A stretch of DNA of 45,874 nucleotides, from contig NZ_JAKKFF010000198.1 of the NCBI RefSeq assembly GCF_022229015.1, positions 1 through 45,874 on the forward strand, given 5' to 3'. The notes under the pieces are model-generated. The model worked only from the letters and a program-made list of their open reading frames with translations. It had not been told where the DNA came from and ran no database searches. Position numbers and translations under genes: made by a program. The DNA is from Micromonospora foliorum. Lineage in GTDB: Bacteria; Actinomycetota; Actinomycetes; Mycobacteriales; Micromonosporaceae. Shown in pieces: positions 15,974 to 23,790 of this stretch. Each line of letters opens with the position of its first letter. Position 1 is the first letter of the stretch.

Positions 15974-16774
15974 ATGACGGCTACCACCGCCACCAGGATC
16001 GCCGCGCTCCGGACCGATCCGGCCCTGTCCCCGCTGCACCGGTCGCTGGACGTCTACTACGGCGATCCCGAGCGGGACGCGAGGATGGACGACTTCTACT
16101 CCCGGTTCGTCAGCCATGGGGACCTGGTCTTCGACATCGGCTCCCACGTGGGCGACCACATCGGCAGCTTCCGTCGCCTCGGCGCCCGGGTCGTCGCCGT
16201 GGAACCGCAGCCGCTGTGTCTGCGCGCCCTGCGGGCGATCTACGCCGACGACGACCAGGTGACCCTGATCGACGCCGCGTGTGGCGCGTTGCCGGGGCGT
16301 ACCCGGTTGCACGTCAACTCCGTCAACCCCACCGTGTCGACCGCCTCACCCGACTTCGTGCGAGCGGCGAAGGGCGCGGGCGGGTGGGAGGGCGAGGTGT
16401 GGGATGCCGACATCGAGGTCCCGGTGGTCACCGTCGACGCGCTGATCGAGACGTACGGCGTGCCGACCTTCGCCAAGATCGACGTTGAGGGTTTCGAGGA
16501 CGAGGTGCTGGCCGGCCTGAGCCGCCCGCTGCCCGCGCTGTCGTTCGAGTTCACCACCATCGCGCGTGCGGTTGCCTACCGGTGTCTCGACCGCCTGACC
16601 GCGCTGGGCTTCGACGGCTTCGACGTGGCGTTGGGCGACGACAAGTCGATGACCTTCCAACGCTGGGTACCCGCCACCGACCTGGCGACGTACCTGCACG
16701 ACCTGCCGCACGCCGCGAACTCCGGCGACGTGTACTGCGTCAGCCGCGACCGGGAGGTCATCGCCACGCGGTAG
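15974..16774 (+). CDS. FkbM-family methyltransferase
   Basis: This is a 266-residue SAM-dependent methyltransferase of the FkbM type. Motif I is LVFDIGSHVGDHIGSFRRLG, followed by the acidic SAM-ribose contact VAVEPQ. FAKIDVEGFEDEVLAGL is the FkbM signature that places the catalytic region, and LSFEFTT closes the fold. Members mostly O-methylate sugars or natural products. It starts 36 bases after the sulfatase-like gene on the same strand and may modify the product of that locus (inference). The acceptor is unknown. Confidence 0.88.
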   Translation: MTATTATRIAALRTDPALSPLHRSLDVYYGDPERDARMDDFYSRFVSHGDLVFDIGSHVGDHIGSFRRLGARVVAVEPQPLCLRALRAIYADDDQVTLIDAACGALPGRTRLHVNSVNPTVSTASPDFVRAAKGAGGWEGEVWDADIEVPVVTVDALIETYGVPTFAKIDVEGFEDEVLAGLSRPLPALSFEFTTIARAVAYRCLDRLTALGFDGFDVALGDDKSMTFQRWVPATDLATYLHDLPHAANSGDVYCVSRDREVIATR

Positions 16775-16789
16775 CCGTACCCTCCGTGA

Positions 16790-17209
16790 ATGGACCTCGA
16801 AGATCTCCCGCTCGCCGAGTTCGCGTTTCCGGGGCCACTGCGGGACAAACTGGTGGGCGCGATCCTGTCCGGGGCGAAGACCTCGACGACCGGGCTCCTG
16901 GTCGGGTACGAGTGCGCCAACGAGCCGCTGCCCGAGGTGGGTCAACTGTCCGCCGTGGTGGACTCCGCCGGCCGGCGGGTCGCGGCCATCGAGCTGATCG
17001 ACGTGCGGGTGATCCGGCTCGCCGAGGTCGACCTGCCACACGCCCTGGCCGAGGGGGAAGGCGACGAGTCGGTGGCACAGTGGCGTGCGGGGCACGAGTC
17101 GTTCTGGCACAGCGCCGAAGTGCGCGCCGAACTGGGCGACCCCACCTTCACCGTGGACGACGACACCCTCGTGGTGACCGAGCGGTTCCGGCTGGCGCAC
17201 GTCGCCTGA
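16790..17209 (+). CDS. ASCH-domain protein
   Basis: A 139-residue protein, almost entirely an ASCH domain: FPGPLRDKLVGAILSGAKTSTTGLL near the start, VGQLSAVVDSAGR, an IELIDVRVIRLAEVD strand, and a C-terminal FTVDDDTLVVTERFRL strand. ASCH domains have a PUA-like fold and are thought to bind RNA or nucleotides; a few cleave modified nucleosides. It starts 15 bases after the methyltransferase stop, so it is probably in the same transcript. Nothing suggests a role in the polymer pathway. Confidence 0.8.
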   Translation: MDLEDLPLAEFAFPGPLRDKLVGAILSGAKTSTTGLLVGYECANEPLPEVGQLSAVVDSAGRRVAAIELIDVRVIRLAEVDLPHALAEGEGDESVAQWRAGHESFWHSAEVRAELGDPTFTVDDDTLVVTERFRLAHVA

Positions 17210-17218
17210 CAGGCTGGT

Positions 17219-17289
17219 CGATCATGGATTCGTGGTGCCTGATTTGGCGGTCAACGGTTGCTTTGTCGCCCACCACAACTCCATGATCG
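17219..17289. repeat. Intergenic inverted repeat, 19-base arms
   Basis: The left arm (17219-17237) and right arm (17271-17289) are complementary at 17 of 19 positions around a 33-base spacer. The right arm reads CACCACAACTCCATGATCG. It contains no gene and starts ten bases after the ASCH stop. It has the look of a genome-wide intergenic palindromic element (REP- or MITE-like); only one copy occurs here. It could also act as a terminator. Confidence 0.65.
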
Positions 17290-17366
17290 GCGAGGTTCAC
17301 GCGGAGTCGTCAGGATCTCCGCGCCGTGGCTGGTCTTCGTAACCTTGGTCGGCCAGACTGCGCGGT

Positions 17367-18164
17367 ATGCGTGATCATTGGCGCCGGTGGGCGTGGGTCG
17401 GGGTGCTCGTCATCGGGCTGATCCTTTACATGGCGGTGCTGCGGACCCTCGTGAGCACCAAGAATCCGAACTTCGTACCGGCGTTGATCCTGCTCGGGGC
17501 GACGTTGGTGCCGTTGACGTTCCTGACGTTCGCGCAGGCCCGGACCGGGCGGTGGCAGGTGCCGGCGTCGGTGTTGGTGACGTCGGCGTTCTTCGGGGGT
17601 GTGATCGGCACGGTGGTCGCCGGCACCCTGGAGTACGACACCCTGCGCGGCCTCGGTGCCCTGCCGATGCTGTTCGTGGCACTGATCGAGGAGTCGGCGA
17701 AGCTGATCGTCCCGGTGGTGCTGCTGTTCACGGTGGTGGCCCAGCATCGGCGTCGGGTGCCGTCGGACGGGCTGATCATCGGTGTCGCGGCCGGCATGGG
17801 TTTCGCCGCGCTGGAGACGATGGGCTACGCGTTCACCGCGCTGCTGAGTTCGCAGGGCAACATCGGCGCGGTGGAGCAGACGCTCTTCATCCGGGGTCTG
17901 ACGGCGCCGGCCGGTCACACCGCTTGGACCGGGCTGACCGCCGGCGCGCTCTGGGCGTTGCTGGCGAGCCCGAGCGTCGGGCGGCTCTTCGGGTTCGTCG
18001 GCACGTTCGTGGGTGTCGTCGTCCTGCACACCCTCTGGGACACGTTCTCCGGCTCACTGGTCTTCGTCGTGTTGGCGATCATCAGCATCGGCTGGCTGTT
18101 CTGGGAGCTGCGCCGCTACCGGACCTTCGGCAACCAGCACGTCGGCCAGCTGCAACCGCACTGA
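17367..18164 (+). CDS. PrsW-family intramembrane metalloprotease
   Basis: A 265-residue polytopic membrane protein with about seven hydrophobic segments. It has the PrsW-type catalytic set: E108-E109-x-x-K112 (ALIEESAKL), E150 (GFAALETMGY), H184 (PAGHTAWTG) and H221 (VVLHTLWD). PrsW in Bacillus cuts an anti-sigma factor; many actinobacterial members have unknown substrates. No anti-sigma or sigma gene is adjacent, so a signalling role here is only family inference. The ATG lies close to a CAGACT hexamer (17354-17359), and a leaderless start is possible. Confidence 0.85.
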   Translation: MRDHWRRWAWVGVLVIGLILYMAVLRTLVSTKNPNFVPALILLGATLVPLTFLTFAQARTGRWQVPASVLVTSAFFGGVIGTVVAGTLEYDTLRGLGALPMLFVALIEESAKLIVPVVLLFTVVAQHRRRVPSDGLIIGVAAGMGFAALETMGYAFTALLSSQGNIGAVEQTLFIRGLTAPAGHTAWTGLTAGALWALLASPSVGRLFGFVGTFVGVVVLHTLWDTFSGSLVFVVLAIISIGWLFWELRRYRTFGNQHVGQLQPH

Positions 18165-18180
18165 CCATCGTCGTACTCCG

Positions 18181-18219
18181 TGCCTCTCCCGGCCTGCCCG
18201 AAACGGGCCGGCGGAGGCA
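18181..18219 (+). terminator. Strong hairpin after PrsW gene
   Basis: TGCCTC and GAGGCA form the outer stem and CCGGCC and GGCCGG the inner stem, separated by a 2x2 mismatch. The loop can itself form GCCCG-AAA-CGGGC. It lies 16 bases after the stop and about 90 bases before the formate dehydrogenase start, so it insulates the two units. Confidence 0.6.
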
Positions 18220-18310
18220 TGACTGTTGGTGATCCCGCTGCGACCGGGCCGGCACCTCATCTAACGTCAGAGTGTTCATATTTGGCGTGCTTGGTCGGGA
18301 AGGTGCGGCG

Positions 18311-21300
18311 ATGGGGGTGCGCAGCTGGTTCGAGGGTTGGCCGGTCTATCGCCAGCTCACCGGCACGGACCCGCTGGGCCGGGGGGCCGCGGCGAAGTCC
18401 GACGGGTCCCGTTCGCTCACCGCCCGTACCGACACCGCCGATTCGATGGCCCGTTCGGTCTGCCCGTACTGCGCCGTGGGTTGTGGCCAGCGGGTGTTCG
18501 TGAAGGACGGGCAGGTCAGTCAGATCGAGGGTGATCCGGACAGCCCGATCTCGCGGGGTCGGTTGTGCCCGAAGGGCGCGGCGAGCAAGAGTCTGGTCAC
18601 CAGCCCGTTGCGGCAGACCACGGTCCGCTACCGCCGGCCGTACGGCACCGAGTGGGAGGACCTCGACCTCGACACGGCGATGAACATGATTGCCGATCGG
18701 GTCCTGGCGGCCCGGGATGAGACCTGGGAGGACGTCGACGCCGAGGGTCGACCGCTCAACCGGACGCTGGGCTTCTCCAGTCTGGGTGGGGCGACGCTGG
18801 ACAACGAGGAGAACTACCTCATCAAGAAGTTGTTCACCGCGACGGGGGCGTTGCAGATCGAGAACCAGGCCCGTATTTGACACTCCGCCACCGTCCCCGG
18901 TCTGGGGACCAGCTTCGGTCGCGGCGGCGCCACCCAGTACCAGCAGGACCTGTCGAACTCCGACATGATCGTCATCCAGGGTTCGAACATGGCCGAGGCG
19001 CACCCGGTGGGTTTCCAGTGGGTGATGGAGGCCAAGCGGCGCGGGGCGAAGGTCTTCCACGTCGACCCCCGCTTCACCCGGACCAGCGCGTTGGCCGACG
19101 CGTACCTGCCGATCCGGGCGGGCACCGACATCGCACTGCTCGGCGGGGTGATCCGCTACATCCTCGACAACGAGCTGGACTTCCGGGAGTACGTCGTCGC
19201 CTACACCAACGCGGCCACGATCGTGACCGAGGACTACCGCGACACCGAGGATCTGCACGGGCTCTTCTCCGGCTTCAACGAGGAGAACGCCTCCTACGAC
19301 CAGACGAGCTGGCAGTACAACGGTGACGAGTCCAACGGCGCCAAGCACGACACCGAGACGCAGCGGGAAACCGCCGCCGGGTTGGAACACGAGTCGCACG
19401 GCGCCCAGGTGAACGGGCAGACACAGCGTGACGAGACGTTGCAGCACCCCCGCTGCGTCTACCAGATCCTCAAACGGCACTACGCGCGCTACACGCCGGA
19501 GATGGTGGAGCGGGTCTGCGGCATCCCGCAGGACAGGTTCCTCGAACTGGCGCAGGCGTGGGCGGCGAACTCGGGCCGCGAACGGACGAGCATGCTCGTC
19601 TACTCGGTCGGGTGGACGCAGCACAGCGTGGGTGTGCAGTACATCCGCACCGGCGCGATCATCCAACTGCTACTGGGCAACATGGGCCGCCCCGGTGGCG
19701 GGGTCATGGCGCTGCGGGGCCACGCCAGCATCCAGGGCTCCACTGACGTCCCGACACTGTTCAACCTGCTACCCGGTTACCTGCCGATGCCGCACCACGC
19801 CGACCACCCCACCTTCGACGAGTGGGTGGAAAGCATTCGGCACCCCGGTCAGAAGGGCTTCTGGGGCAACGCCCGCGCCTACGGGGTGAACCTGCTCAAG
19901 GCGTACTGGGGGGACGCGGCCACCGCCGAGAACGACTACTGCTACGGGTACATGCCGCGGATGACCGGTGACCACGGTACGTACCAGCAGGTGCTCAACA
20001 TGATCGACGGGAAGATCAAGGGGTACTTCCTGCTCGGGCAGAACCCGGCGGTCGGCTCGGCGCACGGTCGCGCGCAGCGCCTGGGCATGGCCAACCTGGA
20101 CTGGCTGGTCGTCCGCGACCTGTTCATGATCGAGAGCGCCACGTTCTGGCACAACGCGCCGGAGGCCGAGACCGGCGAGATCGTGCCCGAGCGGTGCCGC
20201 ACCGAGGTGTTCTTCCTACCGGCCGCCTCCCACGTGGAGAAGGAGGGCACCTTCACCCAGACCCAACGGCTGTTGCAGTGGCGGGAGAAGGCCGTCGAGC
20301 CACCAGGCGACGCCCGCTCCGAGCTGTGGTTCTTCTACCACCTCGGCCGCATCATCCGGGAACGGCTGGCGCAGTCGACCCGGCCCCGCGACCGGGCGCT
20401 GCTGGACCTGAACTGGAACTACCCGACGCACGGCCCGAACGCCGAGCCGAGCGCCGAGGCGGTGCTGTACGAGATCAACGGGTACGACGTGGCCAGCGGT
20501 CGCCCGCTGTCGAGCTACACCGAGATGAAGGATGACGGCTCCACCGCCGGCGGCTGCTGGATCTACACAGGCGTGTACGCCGACGGCGTCAACCAGGCCG
20601 CCCGCCGCAAACCCGGGGCCGAGCAGTCCCTGGTCGCCCTGGAGTGGGGCTGGGCCTGGCCGTCGAACCGCCGCATCCTCTACAACCGGGCCTCCGCCGA
20701 CCCGGAGGGCAGGCCGTGGAGCGAGCGCAAGAAGTACGTCTGGTGGGATCCGGACAAGGGTGAGTGGACCGGTTACGACGTGCCCGACTTCGAAAAGAAC
20801 AAGGCGCCGACGTACCGGCCCCCGCCCAACACCTCGGGTGTGGCAGGCATCGCCGGCGACGACCCGTTCATCCTGCAGGGCGACGGCAAGGGCTGGCTGT
20901 ACGCGCCCAGCGGCGTCCTGGACGGCCCGCTGCCCACCCACTACGAGCCGGTCGAGTCGCCGGTGCGCAACCCGCTCTACCGGCAGCAGGCCAACCCGAC
21001 CCGCAAGGTCTACACGCACCCGATCAACACGTTGAACCCGAGCCCGCCGCAGGAGCACAGCGACGTCTTCCCGTACGTGTTCACGGTCAGCCGGCTCACC
21101 GAGCACCACACCGCCGGCGCGATGAGCCGCAACGTGTCGCCCCTGGCCGAGTTGCAGCCCGAGATGTTCGTCGAGGTGTCGCCGGAGCTGGCGGCCCTGC
21201 GAGGGTTGAGTCACCTGGGCTGGGCCCACCTGGTCACCAGTCGCGCGGCCGTCGAGGCGAAGGTGCTGGTGACCGACCGTGTCACGCCGCTGCGGGTGGA

Positions 21301-21586
21301 CGGTCGGATCATCCACCAGGTCTGGCTGCCGTACCACTTCGGTTTCGAAGGCCTGGTGACCGGCGACTCGGCCAACGACCTGTTCGGCATCACCCTCGAC
21401 CCCAACGTCCTGATTCAGGAGAGCAAGGTCGGCACGTGCGACGTCCGGCCCGGACGACGCCCCAGAGGACAGGACCTGTTGGACCTCGTCGTCGACTACC
21501 GGCGGCGGTCGGGGAACCTCGTCCACCGCTACCCGCCGATGGTCACGACCGACGTCGCCGACAGCAGCAGCGACCAGGAGGCCTGA
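18311..21586 (+). CDS. fdhA: Formate dehydrogenase alpha subunit, selenoprotein
   Basis: This molybdopterin enzyme oxidises formate to CO2. The ATG at 18311 follows GGGAAGG. The frame contains one TGA (18878-18880), read here as selenocysteine 190: IENQARI-U-HSATVPGLG matches the Sec site of E. coli FdnG/FdhF. The frame continues without interruption on both sides, giving 1091 residues including Sec. The 4Fe-4S ligands are C51, C54, C58 and C86 (CPYCAVGC, RLCPKG). Later family segments include GRGGATQYQQDL, AEAHPVGFQWVMEAK and MGRPGGGVMALRG. No twin-arginine signal is present, unlike FdnG, so the active site probably faces the cytoplasm (inference). A standard caller would split it at the TGA into 18311-18880 and a fragment starting near 18965. 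selA-D and fdhD maturation genes are not in the window. Confidence 0.93.
18878..18909 (+). promoter_or_regulatory. Sec UGA and bacterial SECIS-like hairpin
   Basis: The TGA at 18878-18880 is followed after exactly 18 bases by GGTCT (18899-18903). GGTCT forms the loop of a perfect 6-bp stem, GTCCCC (18893-18898) with GGGGAC (18904-18909). In E. coli fdhF the GGUCU loop recognised by SelB is also 18 bases after UGA. A conventional bulged U is not obvious. Pairing and spacing are seen directly; SelB recognition is inferred. Confidence 0.85.
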
Positions 21587-21589
21587 CCG

Positions 21590-22633
21590 ATGCCCCACGC
21601 CAATGCCCTGTACGGGCCGCTGGACCCCGCACCCGACGCCGGGTACGAGAACCCGCCGCCGAGGATGGGGTTCTTCACCGACACCAGCGTCTGTATTGGC
21701 TGCAAGGCGTGCGAGGTGGCCTGCAAGGAGTGGAACGGGGTTCCCGAGAGTGGGCTCGACCTGCTGGGTATGTCGTACGACAACACGGGCGCGCTGACCG
21801 CGAACTCGTGGCGGCACGTCGCGTTCGTGGAGCAGCCCCGCTCGGCCGGCTGGGCGACTCCGGCGTTCGAGGAGCAACCCGACGGGCCGTCGGTCAGCCC
21901 GCTGACGGCGGCCGTGGGTGCGCGTACCGGCACCGACACCGGAACGGATCCGGGCCTCTCACCCGGCTCGCCTGCCGTGGCGGCCCGTATGTCCGGCGGC
22001 CCGGAGTTTCTGGGGATGCCGGGTGCGCAGCCGCCGGGGAGGGGTTCGGGCGCGGAGGGGCGGACGGATTTTCGCTGGTTGATGATGTCGGACGTGTGCA
22101 AGCACTGCACCCATGCGGCCTGCCTGGATGTCTGCCCGACAGGTTCCCTGTTCCGGACGGAGTTCGGCACGGTGGTGGTGCAGGAGGACATCTGCAACGG
22201 CTGCGGTTACTGCATCTCCGCCTGCCCGTACGGCGTCATCGATCAGCGCAAGGATGATGGTCGGGCGTGGAAGTGCACGCTGTGCTACGACCGGCTCGGG
22301 GTGGGGATGACGCCGGCGTGTGCGCAGGCGTGTCCGACGGAGTCGATCCAGTACGGGGAACTGGACGAGTTGCGGGAGCGGGCCGCCGCCCGGGTGGCGA
22401 AGTTGCATGAGCGGGGAGTGCCGGAGGCACGGTTGTACGGGCACGACCCGAACGACGGCGTCGGCGGTGACGGGGCGTTCTTCCTGCTGCTGGACGAGCC
22501 CGAGGTGTACGGGCTGCCACCGGACCCGATCGTGACAACCCGTGACCTGCCGGCCATGTGGAAGCGCGCCGGTCTGGCGGCGGTGACGATGGCGGTCGCC
22601 ACGGCGATCGCGTTCCTGGGCAGGCGGCGATGA
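21590..22633 (+). CDS. fdhB: Formate dehydrogenase iron-sulfur (beta) subunit
   Basis: This subunit carries electrons from the alpha subunit to the membrane partner. It has four Cys groups: C35, C38, C41, C45; C170, C173, C178, C182; C202, C205, C208, C212; and C229, C232, C244, C248. These fit four 4Fe-4S clusters as in FdnH. Between groups one and two, residues about 83-158 form a Gly/Pro/Ala/Thr-rich insert that looks disordered. A C-terminal hydrophobic segment (about 327-343, ending FLGRRR) could anchor it. AGGAGG at 21576-21581 overlaps the end of fdhA, three bases separate the two genes, and ATGA couples it to the next gene. The product is 347 residues. Confidence 0.92.
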   Translation: MPHANALYGPLDPAPDAGYENPPPRMGFFTDTSVCIGCKACEVACKEWNGVPESGLDLLGMSYDNTGALTANSWRHVAFVEQPRSAGWATPAFEEQPDGPSVSPLTAAVGARTGTDTGTDPGLSPGSPAVAARMSGGPEFLGMPGAQPPGRGSGAEGRTDFRWLMMSDVCKHCTHAACLDVCPTGSLFRTEFGTVVVQEDICNGCGYCISACPYGVIDQRKDDGRAWKCTLCYDRLGVGMTPACAQACPTESIQYGELDELRERAAARVAKLHERGVPEARLYGHDPNDGVGGDGAFFLLLDEPEVYGLPPDPIVTTRDLPAMWKRAGLAAVTMAVATAIAFLGRRR

Positions 22634-23703
22634 CCGACGAGACGCCGTCGAACGAGCCGGTCGGCGCCCGGTTCCGCGAGTTCCGGGCCGGCCTCGATCG
22701 GCCCGACGGGAAACGCCACCGGCGGCCGCGCGGACGGGGCGGCGACGGCGGTGAGCAGCTCACGGTGCCGCCGGCCGACTTCGCCTCCTACTACGGCCGG
22801 CCGGTGCTGAAGCCGCCGGTGTGGAAGTACGACATCGCCGGCTACCTGTTCACCGGAGGCCTCGCCGCCGGAAGCGCGCTGATCGGGGCGGGCGCCCAAC
22901 TGACCGGACGACCCGGGCTACGCAGGGTGGGCCGGTGGACGGCCCTCGGCGGTGTCGCCGCCAGCACGTACCTGCTGGTCCACGACCTCGGCCGGCCGGC
23001 CCGGTTCCACCACATGCTCCGGGTGGCCAAGGTGACCTCGCCGATGTCGGTCGGCACCTGGATCCTCGCCGCGTTCGGCCCGCTGGCCGGCGTGGCCGCG
23101 GTCGCCGAGCTCGCGCCGCTGCTCCCGCAGCACGGTGTGCTCGGCCTCGCCCGCCGAATCGCACCGCCCATCGGCAACGTCGCCGGCCTGGCTGCCGCGG
23201 CCACCGCGCCGGCGCTGGCGACGTACACCGGGGTGCTGCTCGCCGACACGGCCGTTCCGTCCTGGCACGACGCCTACCCGTCGCTGCCGTTCGTCTTCGC
23301 CGGCAGCGCGCTCGCCGCAGCGTCCGGTGTCGGCCTGATCGCGGCACCGACCGCGGAGACCGCCCCCCTGCGACGACTCGCCCTGGCCGCCGCGGCCATC
23401 GAGCTGGGCGGGGGGCACCGGCTGGAGCGGCAGGGCCTCACCAGCGAGCCCTACACGCACGGACGCAGCGGCCGGCTGGTCAAGGCGGGACGCGCCCTGC
23501 TCGCCGTGGGCGCCGCCACCGCGCTGGTCAGCGGACGCAGCCGGGTCCTGTCGGCGATCTCCGGCGCCGCCCTCGTGGCATCGTCGATCGCCACCCGGTT
23601 CGGCGTCTTCGAGGCGGGACGGGTGTCGGCACGCGATCCGAAGTACACGGTCGTGCCACAACGGGAGCGGCTCGCCGAGAACCGGTCGACCACCCGGCTC
23701 TGA
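22630..23703 (+). CDS. NrfD/PsrC-type membrane subunit of formate dehydrogenase
   Basis: The ATG at 22630 overlaps the fdhB stop in ATGA, so it is translated from the same message. The product is 357 residues. A basic cytoplasmic N-terminus (about 1-60, rich in RHRRPRGRGG) precedes KPPVWKYDIAGYLFTGGLAAGSAL, the usual NrfD entry helix, then about eight hydrophobic segments. VHDLGRPARFHHMLRVAK is the conserved loop before the third helix. NrfD proteins bind quinone and lack haem, in contrast to the cytochrome b gamma subunit FdnI. The predicted role is menaquinone reduction with electrons from formate. RPARF and the coupling to fdhAB make the assignment firm; quinone type is inference. Confidence 0.88.
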   Translation: MTDETPSNEPVGARFREFRAGLDRPDGKRHRRPRGRGGDGGEQLTVPPADFASYYGRPVLKPPVWKYDIAGYLFTGGLAAGSALIGAGAQLTGRPGLRRVGRWTALGGVAASTYLLVHDLGRPARFHHMLRVAKVTSPMSVGTWILAAFGPLAGVAAVAELAPLLPQHGVLGLARRIAPPIGNVAGLAAAATAPALATYTGVLLADTAVPSWHDAYPSLPFVFAGSALAAASGVGLIAAPTAETAPLRRLALAAAAIELGGGHRLERQGLTSEPYTHGRSGRLVKAGRALLAVGAATALVSGRSRVLSAISGAALVASSIATRFGVFEAGRVSARDPKYTVVPQRERLAENRSTTRL

Positions 23704-23712
23704 GCGGGTCGG

Positions 23713-23754
23713 CGAAACGGAAGGTGTCCCTTTCGAGGGGCGCCTTCCGTTTCG
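23713..23754. terminator. Bidirectional terminator between fdh operon and transporter
   Basis: CGAAACGGAAGG (23713-23724) pairs with CCTTCCGTTTCG (23743-23754), enclosing TCCC with GGGG around a short TTTCGA-containing loop. It lies between convergent genes and can stop transcription from both sides. Confidence 0.75.
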
Positions 23755-23790
23755 GTGCGAGAGGTCTGGCCGCGACGGTCCGGCCGCGCG

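Noticed and set aside
18311..18964. Formate dehydrogenase alpha as a pseudogene or sequencing error
   Set aside because: The frame is continuous on both sides of the TGA, the TGA is at the known Sec position, and the hairpin loop sits at the standard distance.
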